From positions 2,025,001 to 2,089,000 of the forward strand of contig NZ_CP055157.1 of the NCBI RefSeq assembly GCF_013367775.1: a stretch of 64,000 bases of DNA, written 5' to 3'. The notes under the pieces are model-generated. The model did no database searches. It saw nothing but the letters and a program-made list of their open reading frames with translations, and was not told where the DNA came from. The position numbers were made by a program, and so were the translations under genes. Below are positions 47,236-57,055 of the stretch, one piece after another (position 1 is the first letter of the stretch; each line of letters starts with the position of its first letter). The stretch is from Microbulbifer sp. YPW1. Lineage in GTDB: Bacteria > Pseudomonadota > Gammaproteobacteria > Pseudomonadales > Cellvibrionaceae.

Positions 47236-49419
47236 ATGCGCAAATCCCTGCTCGCGGTAGCCATTGTGGCTGTTGCCGCCTGTTCCGAGGCGCCCAAGCC
47301 GGATTCCAAGTCTGTGCAGGCATCTGAAGTAGAGAAGTCCCAGGTGGCTGGCGATCATACCGCCCCTGCTGCGCAGGAGAATCCGCTGCTTAGCCCCAGC
47401 ACCCTGCAATACCAAGCCCCGGATTTCGGCCAAATCAAGGACGGTCACTTTGCCCCGGCCTTCGAACAGGGAATGCGCGAGCACCTGCAGGAAATCCAGG
47501 CGATCGTAGAAAACCCGGAACCGGCCAGCTTCAACAACACCATTGTGGCTATGGAGCAGTCTGGCGCGTTGCTGACCCGTGTATCGCGCATCTTCTTCAA
47601 CCTGGTTGGCAGCGACAGTAATGAAGCCCGCCGTGAACTGCAGAGCAAGCTGGCCCCGCAGCTGGCGGCGCACTCCGACAGTATTTACCTGAATGCGGAC
47701 CTGTTTGCCCGCGTGGAGAAGCTCTACAACCAGCGTGTTGAGGAAGAGCTGGATGCGGAATCCGCGCGCCTGCTGGAAGACGTCTACGATAACTTCGTCA
47801 AGGCAGGGGCCAAGCTCTCAGCGGAGCAGAAAGTGACCCTGCGCGCGCTGAATGAAGAGCACTCCAAGCTCACAACCCAGTTCAGTCAGAACCTGCTGAA
47901 GCTCAGCAAAGACATCGCCGTGATTGTCGACGACAAGAGCGAGCTGGACGGGCTGTCTGAGAGCAAGATCAAAGCCGCCGCAGAGGCCGCTGCGGATGCG
48001 GGCCACGAAGGCAAATACCTGATCAGCATCACCAATACCACCCGTCAGCCGGTGCTCGCCTCTCTGAAGAATCGCGAACTGCGCCAGCGTATCTGGGAAG
48101 CTTCCGCCTACCGCGGTACCTCCGGCGAGCTGGACAACCGCCCGCTGGTCAAGCGCCTGGTGCAGATTCGTGCACAGAAAGCGGACTTGCTGGGCTTTGA
48201 CAACTGGGCCGAGTACCAGCTGACCGGCACCATGGCAGAAAAGCCGGAAAACGTCCTGAGTATGCTGAACTCCATGGTGCCGGCGGTGGTGAAAAACACC
48301 AAAGCCGAGCAGGCTGATATCCAGGCACTGATCGAGCGCGAAGGGGGTGACTTCGATGTGCAGCCCTGGGACTGGGCCTACTACGCAGAAAAAGTGCGCC
48401 AGGAGAAATACGAGCTGGATGAAAGCGAGGTGCGCGAGTACTTCGAATTTAACCGCGTACTGAACGACGGCCTGTTCTACACCATGAACCGTCTGTACGG
48501 CATCACCTTCAAGCCCCGTCCGGACCTGCCGGTATACCACCCGGATGTTCAGGCATTTGAACTGTTCGATCACGACGGTGAGAGCCTGGCAATTTTCTAC
48601 GCGGACTACTTCGCGCGTGAAGGGAAGCGCGGCGGTGCCTGGATGAGTTCCTTCGTCGGCCAGTCAGAGCTGCTGGAGCAAAAGCCGGTGGTCGTCAACG
48701 TGATGAACATCCCCAAAGGCCCCGAGGGTGAGGCGACCCTGGTCAGCTTCGACCACGTCACCACCATGTTCCACGAACTGGGACACGGCCTGCACGGTAT
48801 GCTCTCCAAGGTGCATTACCCGAGCCTGGCGGGTACCGCCGTATCCCGCGACTTCGTTGAGTTCCCGTCCACGTTTGAAGAGGATTGGGCGAGTCACCCC
48901 GAAGTGCTGGCGAACTACGCGTATCACTACAAAACCGGTGAGGCCATCCCCGACGAGCTGTTGGCAAAAGTGTTGAAGGCAAAGAACTTCAACATGGGCT
49001 TCGACACGCTGGAGTACATGTCTGCCGCTTTGCTGGATATGGAATGGCATTCCCTGCCCGCCGACGCCGAGCAACAGGATGTGGAAAAATTTGAAGCCCA
49101 GGCCCTGGCCAAGCACGGTGTAGATCTGGCCGCGGTACCGCCCCGTTACAAATCCACCTACTTTGCCCACTCCATCGGCGGCGGCTACTCCGCCGGTTAC
49201 TACGCCTATATGTGGAGTGAGATCCTGGCTGCGGATGCTTTTGCCTACCTGCGTGAGCGCGGTGGCCTGACTCGCAAGAACGGCGACCTGTACCGCAAGA
49301 ACATCCTGGAAGTGGGTAACTCCCGCGCGCCCATGGAGTCTTACGTCAAGTTCCGCGGCAAGGAGCCAACCACTGACGCACTGCTGGTCCGTCGCGGACT
49401 AAAGCCGACCGAAGGGTAA
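47236..49419 (+). CDS. M3-family metallopeptidase lipoprotein (Dcp/oligopeptidase-like)
   Basis: A 727-residue exported peptidase. The ATG at 47236 follows GGAGA and opens a lipoprotein signal MRKSLLAVAIVAVAACSEA (lipobox VAAC). The zinc site HELGHGLHG is present with a downstream Glu in the FEEDW region, and the family block YYAEKVRQEKYELDESEVREYF precedes it. A C-terminal Tyr-rich segment (SIGGGYSAGYYAYMWSEILAADAF) is typical of M3 enzymes. It probably trims peptides in the periplasm. Confidence 0.93.
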   Translation: MRKSLLAVAIVAVAACSEAPKPDSKSVQASEVEKSQVAGDHTAPAAQENPLLSPSTLQYQAPDFGQIKDGHFAPAFEQGMREHLQEIQAIVENPEPASFNNTIVAMEQSGALLTRVSRIFFNLVGSDSNEARRELQSKLAPQLAAHSDSIYLNADLFARVEKLYNQRVEEELDAESARLLEDVYDNFVKAGAKLSAEQKVTLRALNEEHSKLTTQFSQNLLKLSKDIAVIVDDKSELDGLSESKIKAAAEAAADAGHEGKYLISITNTTRQPVLASLKNRELRQRIWEASAYRGTSGELDNRPLVKRLVQIRAQKADLLGFDNWAEYQLTGTMAEKPENVLSMLNSMVPAVVKNTKAEQADIQALIEREGGDFDVQPWDWAYYAEKVRQEKYELDESEVREYFEFNRVLNDGLFYTMNRLYGITFKPRPDLPVYHPDVQAFELFDHDGESLAIFYADYFAREGKRGGAWMSSFVGQSELLEQKPVVVNVMNIPKGPEGEATLVSFDHVTTMFHELGHGLHGMLSKVHYPSLAGTAVSRDFVEFPSTFEEDWASHPEVLANYAYHYKTGEAIPDELLAKVLKAKNFNMGFDTLEYMSAALLDMEWHSLPADAEQQDVEKFEAQALAKHGVDLAAVPPRYKSTYFAHSIGGGYSAGYYAYMWSEILAADAFAYLRERGGLTRKNGDLYRKNILEVGNSRAPMESYVKFRGKEPTTDALLVRRGLKPTEG

Positions 49420-49462
49420 CCAGCGCAACGCCGCGCAGGGAAGCGCGGCTGAGCGTCCTGTA

Positions 49463-51631
49463 TCAGTCGTCCGATGGGCTGGGAATAAAACGCAGCAGAT
49501 GCGTGGGCTCGGCACCCGCGACGTGGGTATAGGCGCGGTACAGGTGGCTGATTTTGCGTACATACTGCACGGGTTCCGTGCCGCGCACGTAGCCATAGCG
49601 GGCATTGTTGAAGTATTTCGGCTCTGCCAGTTTCAGCATTGCCACCTCAACATTGCCAAACCATGTGTCTGGATTCAGGCCGAGTTCCTTGGCCAGCCTG
49701 CGGGCATCCAGTAGGTGGCCGTAACCGGCATTGTAGGAAGCGAGGGTGAACCAGAGCCTGTCCACTGCGGGCAGTGTGGGTTCAAGGCGATCGCGAATCC
49801 AGTTGAGGTATTTGACGCCGGCCCGAATATTCCGCTCCGGCTCAAACAGCGGTGGCGGGTATCCCATTTCTTCCCCGGTCATCGGCATGACCTGCATCAG
49901 GCCCTGCGCACCAACCGGCGAGATTGCCTTGGGGTTGAAGTTACTCTCCTGCCACATCTGCGCGACCACCAGCCGCCAGTCGAAGTTGTAAACCAGCGAT
50001 TCCCCTTTTACCAGTTTGTCGTAGGGTGACAGGTCCTGCCCGGGTACGACCCGCGCCGCAACCCGTTGGGTAAAGCGTTTGTTGGGTTCAAAGTAAGCGG
50101 CAATTTTCTGCTGGTACTGTTCGCTCTTGCGGTATTTGACGATGAACTTATCGAGTTTTTTCTTCAGCTCGCGGTTCTGTGGCATCAGCATCCAACCCTG
50201 ACGTCTCGGGTCACTGACCATCGTTCCCGGCAACAGCTCTGGCTGCAGAGAGGCGGCCATCAAGACATCATCGGTATCGACGATGGTGGCATCCAGCTCA
50301 CCGGCGGCAATCTTGTTGATGATTTCCGCCATGGAAACCTCCGGTGCCGCCACCTCCACCGTCACATCAATGCCACTGTTTTTAATCGCATTAGCCGTGG
50401 TAATGAAAGGCGAGAAGGCGCGCAGCGTCAGCTTGCGTCCGGCCAGGTCTTGCACCTGGTTTATTGCGGGTTTCTGCCTGTTGCTCACCACCTGTTCCGG
50501 GGTTTCCCGGTAGGAGGTGGTAAAGGTAATGCCCTGGTCGATGCGCTCCTGGGTAATATTTTTAACCGCCCCGGCAAAATCTCCCCGCCCGGCTTTCAGC
50601 CAATCAATCAAAGTCTCACTGTAGGGAACCACGATAATCTGTAGTTGTAGCCCGTGTTGTTCGGCAAAGGCCATGGCGAGATCGTAGTCAAAACCCATCA
50701 GCACCCCTTTCCAGAGGTAATACACGGAAGGGCGGTTGTAGGTCAGGAAGCGGACCACGCCGGATTCCTTGATGGCGTGCCAGTCGGCAATCCGGTTATC
50801 CGGTGCTTCGACCAGGTTTCGGGTGAGGAAGTTGTTTACCGTGGTGAGTAATTTTTTTGAGTCCTTGCGCACCGCCCAGGCAATATTTTCACTGGGGGAT
50901 ACTTCGGCTCCGATACGCACATCATCCCGGTAGCTATGCATGTTGTCTGCAATATAGTTATCCAGGATCGCGACCCGGTTGTTTTTCTCGTTCAACAGAT
51001 CGACGAGGGCATCGCGGTCCTCGTATACCACGGGTTGCAGGATGCTCAGGTTTGCCTGCGGGTATTCCGCGCGCAGGCGCTCCGCGGTTTCCACATAGTT
51101 TGAACCCGCCTGGGCAAGCAGTTCCACATTTTTCAATTTTGATGGATCGCTGATGTCCGGCCCTTCCACGCTGGTCACCAGTTTGTGGCGGGCCTGCATC
51201 AACGGCACGGTGAAGTCGACAAGGACTCGGCGGGCCTGGTTGTCGGTGAGGGTGTAGGCGGCAATATCCGCCTCACCCGCGTGCACCATTTCTATCGCCT
51301 GCTGGGGCGTGTCCGCGCGCAGCCAGACGGCCTCCAGCCCCAGTTTTTCAGCCAGCTTATTGGCTAGGTCAAGGCTTCGCAGGGTGACGATACTATCCCG
51401 GGGGAGCAGGTCCTGCCTTGGGCCGGAAAGATTTACAAAGCGGATAACACCGTGCTTTCTGATGTTGTCCAGGTCGCCTGTCTCTGTGTAGTTGGAGAAT
51501 GGAGCTGGCTCACGAGGGGTGGCTTCACTGATTGACTCCGGCTTGCTACAGGCGGCGAGCAGCAGAAGTATTGTTATGGCGAATAACGAAATACCACTGA
51601 CGAGTCGAGCAGCTCCCAAATGCTTCTGCAT
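49463..51631 (-). CDS. MltF-like lytic transglycosylase with two substrate-binding-protein domains
   Basis: A 722-residue lipoprotein (LLLLAAC, Cys28). Two tandem SBP_bac_3-type modules lie at about 55-275 (GVIRFVNLSGPR..., ADIAAYTLTDNQARRVLVDF) and 290-515 (VVRFLTYNRPSVYYLWKG, GFDYDLAMAFAEQHGLQ). A C-terminal SLT lysozyme-like domain (545-705) has catalytic E562 in WQESNFNPKAISPVGAQGLMQVMP and YNAGYGHLLDARRLA. MltF is about 520 residues with one such module. The extra one suggests a second ligand, perhaps muropeptide or amino acid sensing. Confidence 0.9.
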   Translation of the reverse strand: MQKHLGAARLVSGISLFAITILLLLAACSKPESISEATPREPAPFSNYTETGDLDNIRKHGVIRFVNLSGPRQDLLPRDSIVTLRSLDLANKLAEKLGLEAVWLRADTPQQAIEMVHAGEADIAAYTLTDNQARRVLVDFTVPLMQARHKLVTSVEGPDISDPSKLKNVELLAQAGSNYVETAERLRAEYPQANLSILQPVVYEDRDALVDLLNEKNNRVAILDNYIADNMHSYRDDVRIGAEVSPSENIAWAVRKDSKKLLTTVNNFLTRNLVEAPDNRIADWHAIKESGVVRFLTYNRPSVYYLWKGVLMGFDYDLAMAFAEQHGLQLQIIVVPYSETLIDWLKAGRGDFAGAVKNITQERIDQGITFTTSYRETPEQVVSNRQKPAINQVQDLAGRKLTLRAFSPFITTANAIKNSGIDVTVEVAAPEVSMAEIINKIAAGELDATIVDTDDVLMAASLQPELLPGTMVSDPRRQGWMLMPQNRELKKKLDKFIVKYRKSEQYQQKIAAYFEPNKRFTQRVAARVVPGQDLSPYDKLVKGESLVYNFDWRLVVAQMWQESNFNPKAISPVGAQGLMQVMPMTGEEMGYPPPLFEPERNIRAGVKYLNWIRDRLEPTLPAVDRLWFTLASYNAGYGHLLDARRLAKELGLNPDTWFGNVEVAMLKLAEPKYFNNARYGYVRGTEPVQYVRKISHLYRAYTHVAGAEPTHLLRFIPSPSDD

Positions 51632-51720
51632 GGAACTACCTCAAGTTGACCCGCCAATTCTAGTGTCGAATTCGGCGGTTCCCTCCATGTCAGCCTCCCG
51701 TTGGAGCGGGGCGGTTCCCG

Positions 51721-53298
51721 CTAGATCATTCCTGCCCGGCTGAATATCTCGATGGCCGGAGCCAGTTCCTTTTCGTATTTTTTCCACCGCTCGACCGCAT
51801 CCCGGTAGATCGGTTGTCTTACCTGAACACTGCTGGCCGTGGAGACCGCATTTTCAGAACGGTAAAAGTTCAGGCAGCCATGCTCCCAGGGAAGGTCGAG
51901 ATATTGCATCATTTCCCGGGATTCCCGTTCCGGATTTTCGGTGAGCCCTTCATAGTTCACGGTGTAAATTCTGTCGCCGAATATCGATTTCCAGTGCGCC
52001 ATTAAATCCTGGTATGCGCAGATATAGCGTGCAGTATCGCTGAGGCTGTAGTGGTAGTGGTAATAGCGGAAATTGAAAGAGAACAGCTGGCGGTAGTTAC
52101 TCAGGCAGACGTCCAGCGGGTGTCGCTCGAGGGTCACTATTTTGGCTCTTGGCAGGCTGCGTAAAATAAACCCGATATAGAGGAAATTCATCGGCAGCTT
52201 GTCAATACTTCGGGCACTGTTTTGTCCCCTTTCCCGGCAGCGTTCTATGTAGTCTTTTGCTATTTCTTCGGGTGCGCTGCGCAATGCTGCGGATACCACT
52301 TCCGGGGAAAGTGCCTGCGGGCTGGAGGTGGCTGAATGTTGCTTGATGATCAGCGGAAACTCGTGCAGTTCTCCCAGTGTCGCCACCTGCGAGTGGCTGG
52401 CAATAATTTGCTCCACCAGTGTGGTTCCGGAGCGGGGCATGCCGAGGATAAAGACAGACTCCGCCCCGAGATCATTCTCTGATTCGCCTGCGGTATCTAC
52501 TGGAAAGGCCGATTTTATGGATGAAAAAAGTTCGGCATCCTGCGCAAAGGTGTAACCCGATTTTTGCCGGTAGCGGCTTTTCGCCTCGGCAAGAACAGAA
52601 AATGCATCGCGGTATAGTCCGCCTTGTTCGTAATGCCTGGCCAGGGCGTGACTCAGGTAGAGCTGGTCCTCGGCACTCAGCCCGGGTTTCTCCAGCGCGC
52701 TCTGCAATGTATCGCGCTTGTCGCTATTGCGCGTGTTTTTTTCCAGCTCCGACAGAGCCCAGCGAGCGCGCGCGAAGTCTGGTTTTAATTCGATGGATTT
52801 CCTGTAGGCGTTGCGAGCGGCCTCCTGGTTGCCGAGGAACTGCTCGGTAGATCCCAGGTTGAACTGAAACTGGGCATTGTCCGGTGACAGCGCAACGGCC
52901 TGTCGCAGCGGGGTAATGGCTTTGTTGTGTTCATCGAATTTGGCGTAGACCACGCCCAGGGTATCGAGAATCAGCGCCCGCTGCGGCTTTTCTGCCATGG
53001 CCGCATCTGCTGCCTGAATTGCTGGCGCGTACCGATTCAGCTGTGCGCAGTAACGCGCTTTCTGGCTCAGGTATTCTTCGTTGCGCGGCGCTTTCTGCAG
53101 GGCACGCTCGATCATTTCCAGAGCTTTGTTTAACTGTCCGGCGGCGGCAGTGGCAATACTGATAAGGAACCAGGCATCGCTGTGCCCGGGCTCCCGCTGC
53201 AAAATCTCGCGGCAGCACTGGTGCAGGCTGCGCATATCGCCGCGGTTGAGCGCTTGCGTTGCGGCAGCATGCAGCTGCTTTATTGTCGGTGTCTGCAT
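51721..53298 (-). CDS. Tetratricopeptide-repeat sulfotransferase
   Basis: A 525-residue protein. The N-terminal half (about 5-215) has five to six TPR helices (AWFLISIATAAAGQLNKALEMIERALQKAP and later NLGSTEQFLGNQEAARNAYRKSIELKPDFARARW-type repeats). The C-terminal half is a sulfotransferase: PAPS loop FILGMPRSGTTLVEQI (about 283-298) and a 3' phosphate site region near VTLERHPLDVCLSNYRQLF. It lies 73 bp downstream of a TonB receptor on the same strand, a frequent pairing in marine proteobacteria. The sulfate acceptor is unknown. A terminator separates the two genes. Confidence 0.9.
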   Translation of the reverse strand: MQTPTIKQLHAAATQALNRGDMRSLHQCCREILQREPGHSDAWFLISIATAAAGQLNKALEMIERALQKAPRNEEYLSQKARYCAQLNRYAPAIQAADAAMAEKPQRALILDTLGVVYAKFDEHNKAITPLRQAVALSPDNAQFQFNLGSTEQFLGNQEAARNAYRKSIELKPDFARARWALSELEKNTRNSDKRDTLQSALEKPGLSAEDQLYLSHALARHYEQGGLYRDAFSVLAEAKSRYRQKSGYTFAQDAELFSSIKSAFPVDTAGESENDLGAESVFILGMPRSGTTLVEQIIASHSQVATLGELHEFPLIIKQHSATSSPQALSPEVVSAALRSAPEEIAKDYIERCRERGQNSARSIDKLPMNFLYIGFILRSLPRAKIVTLERHPLDVCLSNYRQLFSFNFRYYHYHYSLSDTARYICAYQDLMAHWKSIFGDRIYTVNYEGLTENPERESREMMQYLDLPWEHGCLNFYRSENAVSTASSVQVRQPIYRDAVERWKKYEKELAPAIEIFSRAGMI

Positions 53299-53314
53299 AA
53301 ATTCAGGGCCAAAT

Positions 53315-53354
53315 AAAAAAGCCGGTCCGGGACAGTGTATCCCAGACCGGCTTT
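53315..53354 (-). terminator. Terminator between TonB receptor and sulfotransferase
   Basis: On the minus strand AAAGCCGGTC pairs with GACCGGCTTT, with an inner GGGA/TCCC and single bulges, then T6. It follows the TonB receptor stop by about 17 bp and would reduce expression of the sulfotransferase from the same promoter. Confidence 0.88.
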
Positions 53355-53370
53355 GTGTGAGTGCGCCGAA

Positions 53371-55845
53371 TCAGAAGCTGTAGGTGAATCTGGCACCGAT
53401 CGTGCGCGGGGTACCCACGTACTGGCCGTAAGAGCGCTGGGTAAAGCCGTTGCCCCACCCGATGCCCGGACCGTTGTTTTCATCCTCCAGGTTGCGGCGG
53501 CTGGTGCGGGTACCGGTGATGTAGTACTTGTCCCACAGGTTGTCGGCAAAGGCCTGTACCGTCCAGTTGTTCATGGCCAGCGTGGCGGACAGGTGATGTA
53601 CGGCGTATCCCGGGATGGCTTCGCCACCGCGGTCACCTGCGGTGATGCTGCCATCCTCTTCGACGATATAAAGCGGATCTTCCGGTCCGCCCACCATGTT
53701 GTAGACATCACTGGCGAATACCAGGCCGTAATTCAGGTCGAGATCGTAGCCGCCCATCACCGTAGTCGTGTAATTCAGATTAAGCGATCCCTGGTGTTGC
53801 GCATGGCCGGGCAGGCGCGCTCCCGCATAGACGTCGAAGGGGCCGACCAGCCCGGGTGCGTCTTCGGTCAGTTCCGCATCGGTATAGGCGTAGGTGAGGG
53901 CCAGATCCAGATTGTCGGTAATCAACCAGCTACCCTGAAGTTCGAAGCCCTGGCTCACCGCGGCACTGCCGTTACCGGTGATCGGCAGTGAGCCGTTAGC
54001 GGTAGTGGTCGCAACCTGCAGGTCGGTCCAGTCGATATAGTAGAGCGCGGTGCTCACCGACAAGCGATCGCCAACCAGGCCCTTGTAGCCGATTTCGTAG
54101 TTATCGATCTGATCCGGGTTGATCAACACTTCGTCGGGGAGTGCGCATAGCTGCTGGTTGTCACTGGCAATTTGCTCGGCGGTACATTGAGGAACCGAGT
54201 TCACGCCGCCGTTGCGGTAACCCTGTGAGTAGGTGAAATAGACCATGCCGTTATCAACTGCATCCCACGCCACGTTGAACTTGAGCAGGTCACCGTCATC
54301 TTCACCCTGGTTGCGACCGAGATCCACGTTAATGGCGTCCTGCGGTTCGCCAAGGAATACCGTTTCAAATAATGGCAGCCCGAAACCACCGGTAATGTCG
54401 GTTTCAAACTTGTAGCGCCGGTAGCCGCCGGTTACCGCCAGGGTATCGGTGATGTTGTAGGTCAGCTCGCCGTAGAAGGCCGACTCCTTCTCGTCGATAT
54501 CGGTGAGCTGGATATATTCCAGGCTGTCTGGACGCAATTGCACACCGTCCCAGTTGTCCACAACAAACTGGTCAAAGTAGGGGGTGAATTCCTCACTGAT
54601 GGCGTCGGAAACGTACTTGTTCTGGAAGTATCCCGCTACCCACTTGAACGGGCCTTCGTGCTGGGAAGACATGCGCAGTTCAAAGGTATCGGATTGATCC
54701 TTTACTTCCTCCCGGGTATAGGCGGAGAAGGAGGGGAAAGAATCGTAGCCGTAATCCAGGTCCAGCAGCAGGTCGGTCTGGTCGCGCTGGCCCAGCTCTT
54801 CGTACTCGGACTGGCCATACACCATGGTGGCCTGGGCAAAGCCCAGATCGCCGATCAACTCCAGGCTGGTGAGCTTGTTGGTGTAGTGGTTGGGTTCCTC
54901 GTAGCGCATACCCGACTCGTAAGGCCCGGTACCGAAGGAGAGCTGGTGGGCCAACTGACGGCCTTCGGCCTTGGTGTCCTGGTAGTAGTGCCACAGGTTG
55001 GCTTCCAGCCAGTCGTTGGCGAGCCAGCGCACATTGATTCGCGCAGAGGTGGTGTCTTCGCCATTGGCATCTTTGGCGCGGCGCAGGTTTGCGGCGACTT
55101 CCTCGGGATTATTGAAATCTGGTTCCGGGTCGGAGATGCCGGATTCGCGCACCACGTAGTTGTAGTCGATGAAGCCCGGATCCTGGACACTGTCCGCATT
55201 CACCCGAATGGCGAGGGTATCGGTGATGGCGAAGTTCAGGGTGGCGCCGTATTCCTGACCGAGGCCGGAGCTTTCGCTGTTACTGCTGGCGCTACCGCGG
55301 AATTTGGCACTGAACCCGGAGGGATCTGCCTTCGCCGGGATATAGCGGATGGCACCGCCCATGGTGCCCTGGCCGTAAAGGGTACCCTGGGGGCCAATGA
55401 GTACTTCCACGCGCTCGAGGTCGACCGGCTTGAGGTCCACCTGCAGGGGGATATCGCCCAGGTACATGGCAACCGTACTGCTGCTGAAGCCCGGGCCCAG
55501 GCCACCGGTGTTCAGGCCGCGCACCATCATATCCGGTACTTCATCCCGAGGGCCCCGGTCCACCACGGTCAGGCCGGGGGTGTAGTAGGCAATCTTGGAA
55601 ATACTGTCGAGGCGCAGGTCCTCGATTTTTTCACCGCCCACGGCCGAGATGTTAATGGGGATATCCATCACGTTTTCTTCGCGCCGCGAACCGGTGACGA
55701 CCACCTCTTCAAAAACCGGTTTGTTTTCGCTCTCGGCCTTGCCGTCCTCGGCCAGGGCGGACTGCCCCGAGGATATTGCGGCGAGGGAGATGGCGATGGC
55801 GAGATTGGACTGGGTCAGGACTTTGGATCGGCTGCTGTGACGCAT
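53371..55845 (-). CDS. TonB-dependent outer-membrane receptor
   Basis: An 824-residue receptor. The signal peptide (LAIAISLAAISSGQSALA) is followed by a TonB-box-like VFEEVVVTGSR, a plug domain (about 50-165, with VLIGPQGTLYGQGTMGGAIRYIPAKADP), and a 22-strand barrel ending IGARFTYSF. It belongs to the iron-complex/outer-membrane receptor group common in sphingomonads and Cellvibrionales; the ligand is unknown. Co-location with a TPR-sulfotransferase suggests uptake or handling of a sulfated or modified compound, but this is only context. Confidence 0.93.
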   Translation of the reverse strand: MRHSSRSKVLTQSNLAIAISLAAISSGQSALAEDGKAESENKPVFEEVVVTGSRREENVMDIPINISAVGGEKIEDLRLDSISKIAYYTPGLTVVDRGPRDEVPDMMVRGLNTGGLGPGFSSSTVAMYLGDIPLQVDLKPVDLERVEVLIGPQGTLYGQGTMGGAIRYIPAKADPSGFSAKFRGSASSNSESSGLGQEYGATLNFAITDTLAIRVNADSVQDPGFIDYNYVVRESGISDPEPDFNNPEEVAANLRRAKDANGEDTTSARINVRWLANDWLEANLWHYYQDTKAEGRQLAHQLSFGTGPYESGMRYEEPNHYTNKLTSLELIGDLGFAQATMVYGQSEYEELGQRDQTDLLLDLDYGYDSFPSFSAYTREEVKDQSDTFELRMSSQHEGPFKWVAGYFQNKYVSDAISEEFTPYFDQFVVDNWDGVQLRPDSLEYIQLTDIDEKESAFYGELTYNITDTLAVTGGYRRYKFETDITGGFGLPLFETVFLGEPQDAINVDLGRNQGEDDGDLLKFNVAWDAVDNGMVYFTYSQGYRNGGVNSVPQCTAEQIASDNQQLCALPDEVLINPDQIDNYEIGYKGLVGDRLSVSTALYYIDWTDLQVATTTANGSLPITGNGSAAVSQGFELQGSWLITDNLDLALTYAYTDAELTEDAPGLVGPFDVYAGARLPGHAQHQGSLNLNYTTTVMGGYDLDLNYGLVFASDVYNMVGGPEDPLYIVEEDGSITAGDRGGEAIPGYAVHHLSATLAMNNWTVQAFADNLWDKYYITGTRTSRRNLEDENNGPGIGWGNGFTQRSYGQYVGTPRTIGARFTYSF

Positions 55846-56055
55846 GATTGCTCCCTAAGACTGTTTTTTGTTTATTAGTGATATCTGCAATCACGGTACC
55901 AGTGTCGAAGAGAATAAATCGCTAATTAAGGGGTTCAGGCAGGGGATAATTTTGCATGTGCGCCTTCGGTTGGTGCATGCGTCTAAAAGGTGGTGGTTTT
56001 GTGCGTCTTTATGGTGCTGCAGGGGGGCTATTGCGCAGTAGCCGGGAGGGGAAAT

Positions 56056-56084
56056 AAAAAAGGCGATCCAGATGGATCGCCTTT
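56056..56084 (-). terminator. Terminator of the Crp/Vfr gene
   Basis: On the minus strand AGGCGATCC pairs with GGATCGCCT around loop ATCT and ends in a T6 run. It lies 26 bp beyond the stop. Confidence 0.92.
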
Positions 56085-56109
56085 CGGGGAGCGGAATAAA
56101 CGGTGCCGC

Positions 56110-56745
56110 CTAGCGGGTGCCGTAAACAACCATGGTTTTGCCTTTGACGGATACCAGTCCCTGCTCTTCCAGGGTCTTCAGTACCCGGCCAACCATCTCG
56201 CGGGAGCAGCCAACAATACGGCCGATTTCCTGGCGGGTGATCTTGATCTGCATGCCTTCCGGGTGGGTCATGGCATCCGGCTCGTTGCACAGGTCGAGCA
56301 GGGTGCGGGCAACGCGGCCGGTGACGTCCAGGAACGCCAGGTCACCGACTTTACGGGTGGTGTTGCGCAAGCGCACGGCCATCTGGGTGGCCAGGTTGAA
56401 CAGGAATTCCGGATGCTGACGGGTCAGTTCCTGGAATTTGGTGTAGGAGATCTCCGCTACCTCACACTCGGTCTTGGTGCGCACCCAGGCACTGCGGGTG
56501 TCCTGGTCAAACAGGCCCATCTCACCGAAGAAGTCGCCGTCGTTAAGATAGGCGACGATCATTTCACGCCCTTCGTCATCCTCGATTAGCACGGTTACCG
56601 AGCCGCGCATGATGAAGTACAGGGACTCGCAGCGGTCGCCGGCATAGATGATGGTGCTCTTTGCCGGGTAGCGGCGGCGGTGGCAATGGGCGAGGAAGTC
56701 TTCGATGTTGCCAGTAGAAAGGGTTTCTTCGGTAGCGACCGTCAC
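56110..56745 (-). CDS. vfr: cAMP-responsive transcription factor, Crp/Vfr type
   Basis: A 211-residue global regulator. The GTG at 56745 is chosen because AAAAGGAG lies just upstream; earlier in-frame starts lack a ribosome site. The cAMP-binding pocket is conserved: [28 protein letters not shown] (the RSAWVR phosphate contact) and [10 protein letters not shown] at the T127-S128 region. The DNA-recognition helix [29 protein letters not shown] and C-terminal VVYGTR are almost those of E. coli CRP. The divergent OsmC gene matches vfr-PA0653 in Pseudomonas and crp-yhfA in E. coli. Confidence 0.95.
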   Translation of the reverse strand: MTVATEETLSTGNIEDFLAHCHRRRYPAKSTIIYAGDRCESLYFIMRGSVTVLIEDDEGREMIVAYLNDGDFFGEMGLFDQDTRSAWVRTKTECEVAEISYTKFQELTRQHPEFLFNLATQMAVRLRNTTRKVGDLAFLDVTGRVARTLLDLCNEPDAMTHPEGMQIKITRQEIGRIVGCSREMVGRVLKTLEEQGLVSVKGKTMVVYGTR

Positions 56746-57055
56746 GGATCTACTCCTTTTTCTAGAATTTTTGTGCCTGATCCCGGGTAAGAGGACGATT
56801 ATCCCGCTAAAACACCGGTGCCGACAGGGGCAGAGCGCAGCAATGCTTCGCAATGTGATCTGGGCCACTGTTTGCGAAGGACTCGGATAGGGTGTTGTTT
56901 ATAGCGGTTGTGGACAGCGCTGACAACCGCTGTTAGTGAAGGCTTACTTATTGATGGTTGCGGGCTGGGGCGGATTTGTAAATTTCCCTGCTGCAGATAT
57001 CGCGCTCCCTTGTGATAAGCTCCCGGGCCGCGTCAATTATGAAGGAGAATGTTCC

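Noticed and set aside
55850..55920. A Crp/Vfr-like site (GTGA...TCAC) before the TonB receptor
   Set aside because: The half-sites are separated by 9 bp instead of 6, so the match is probably chance.
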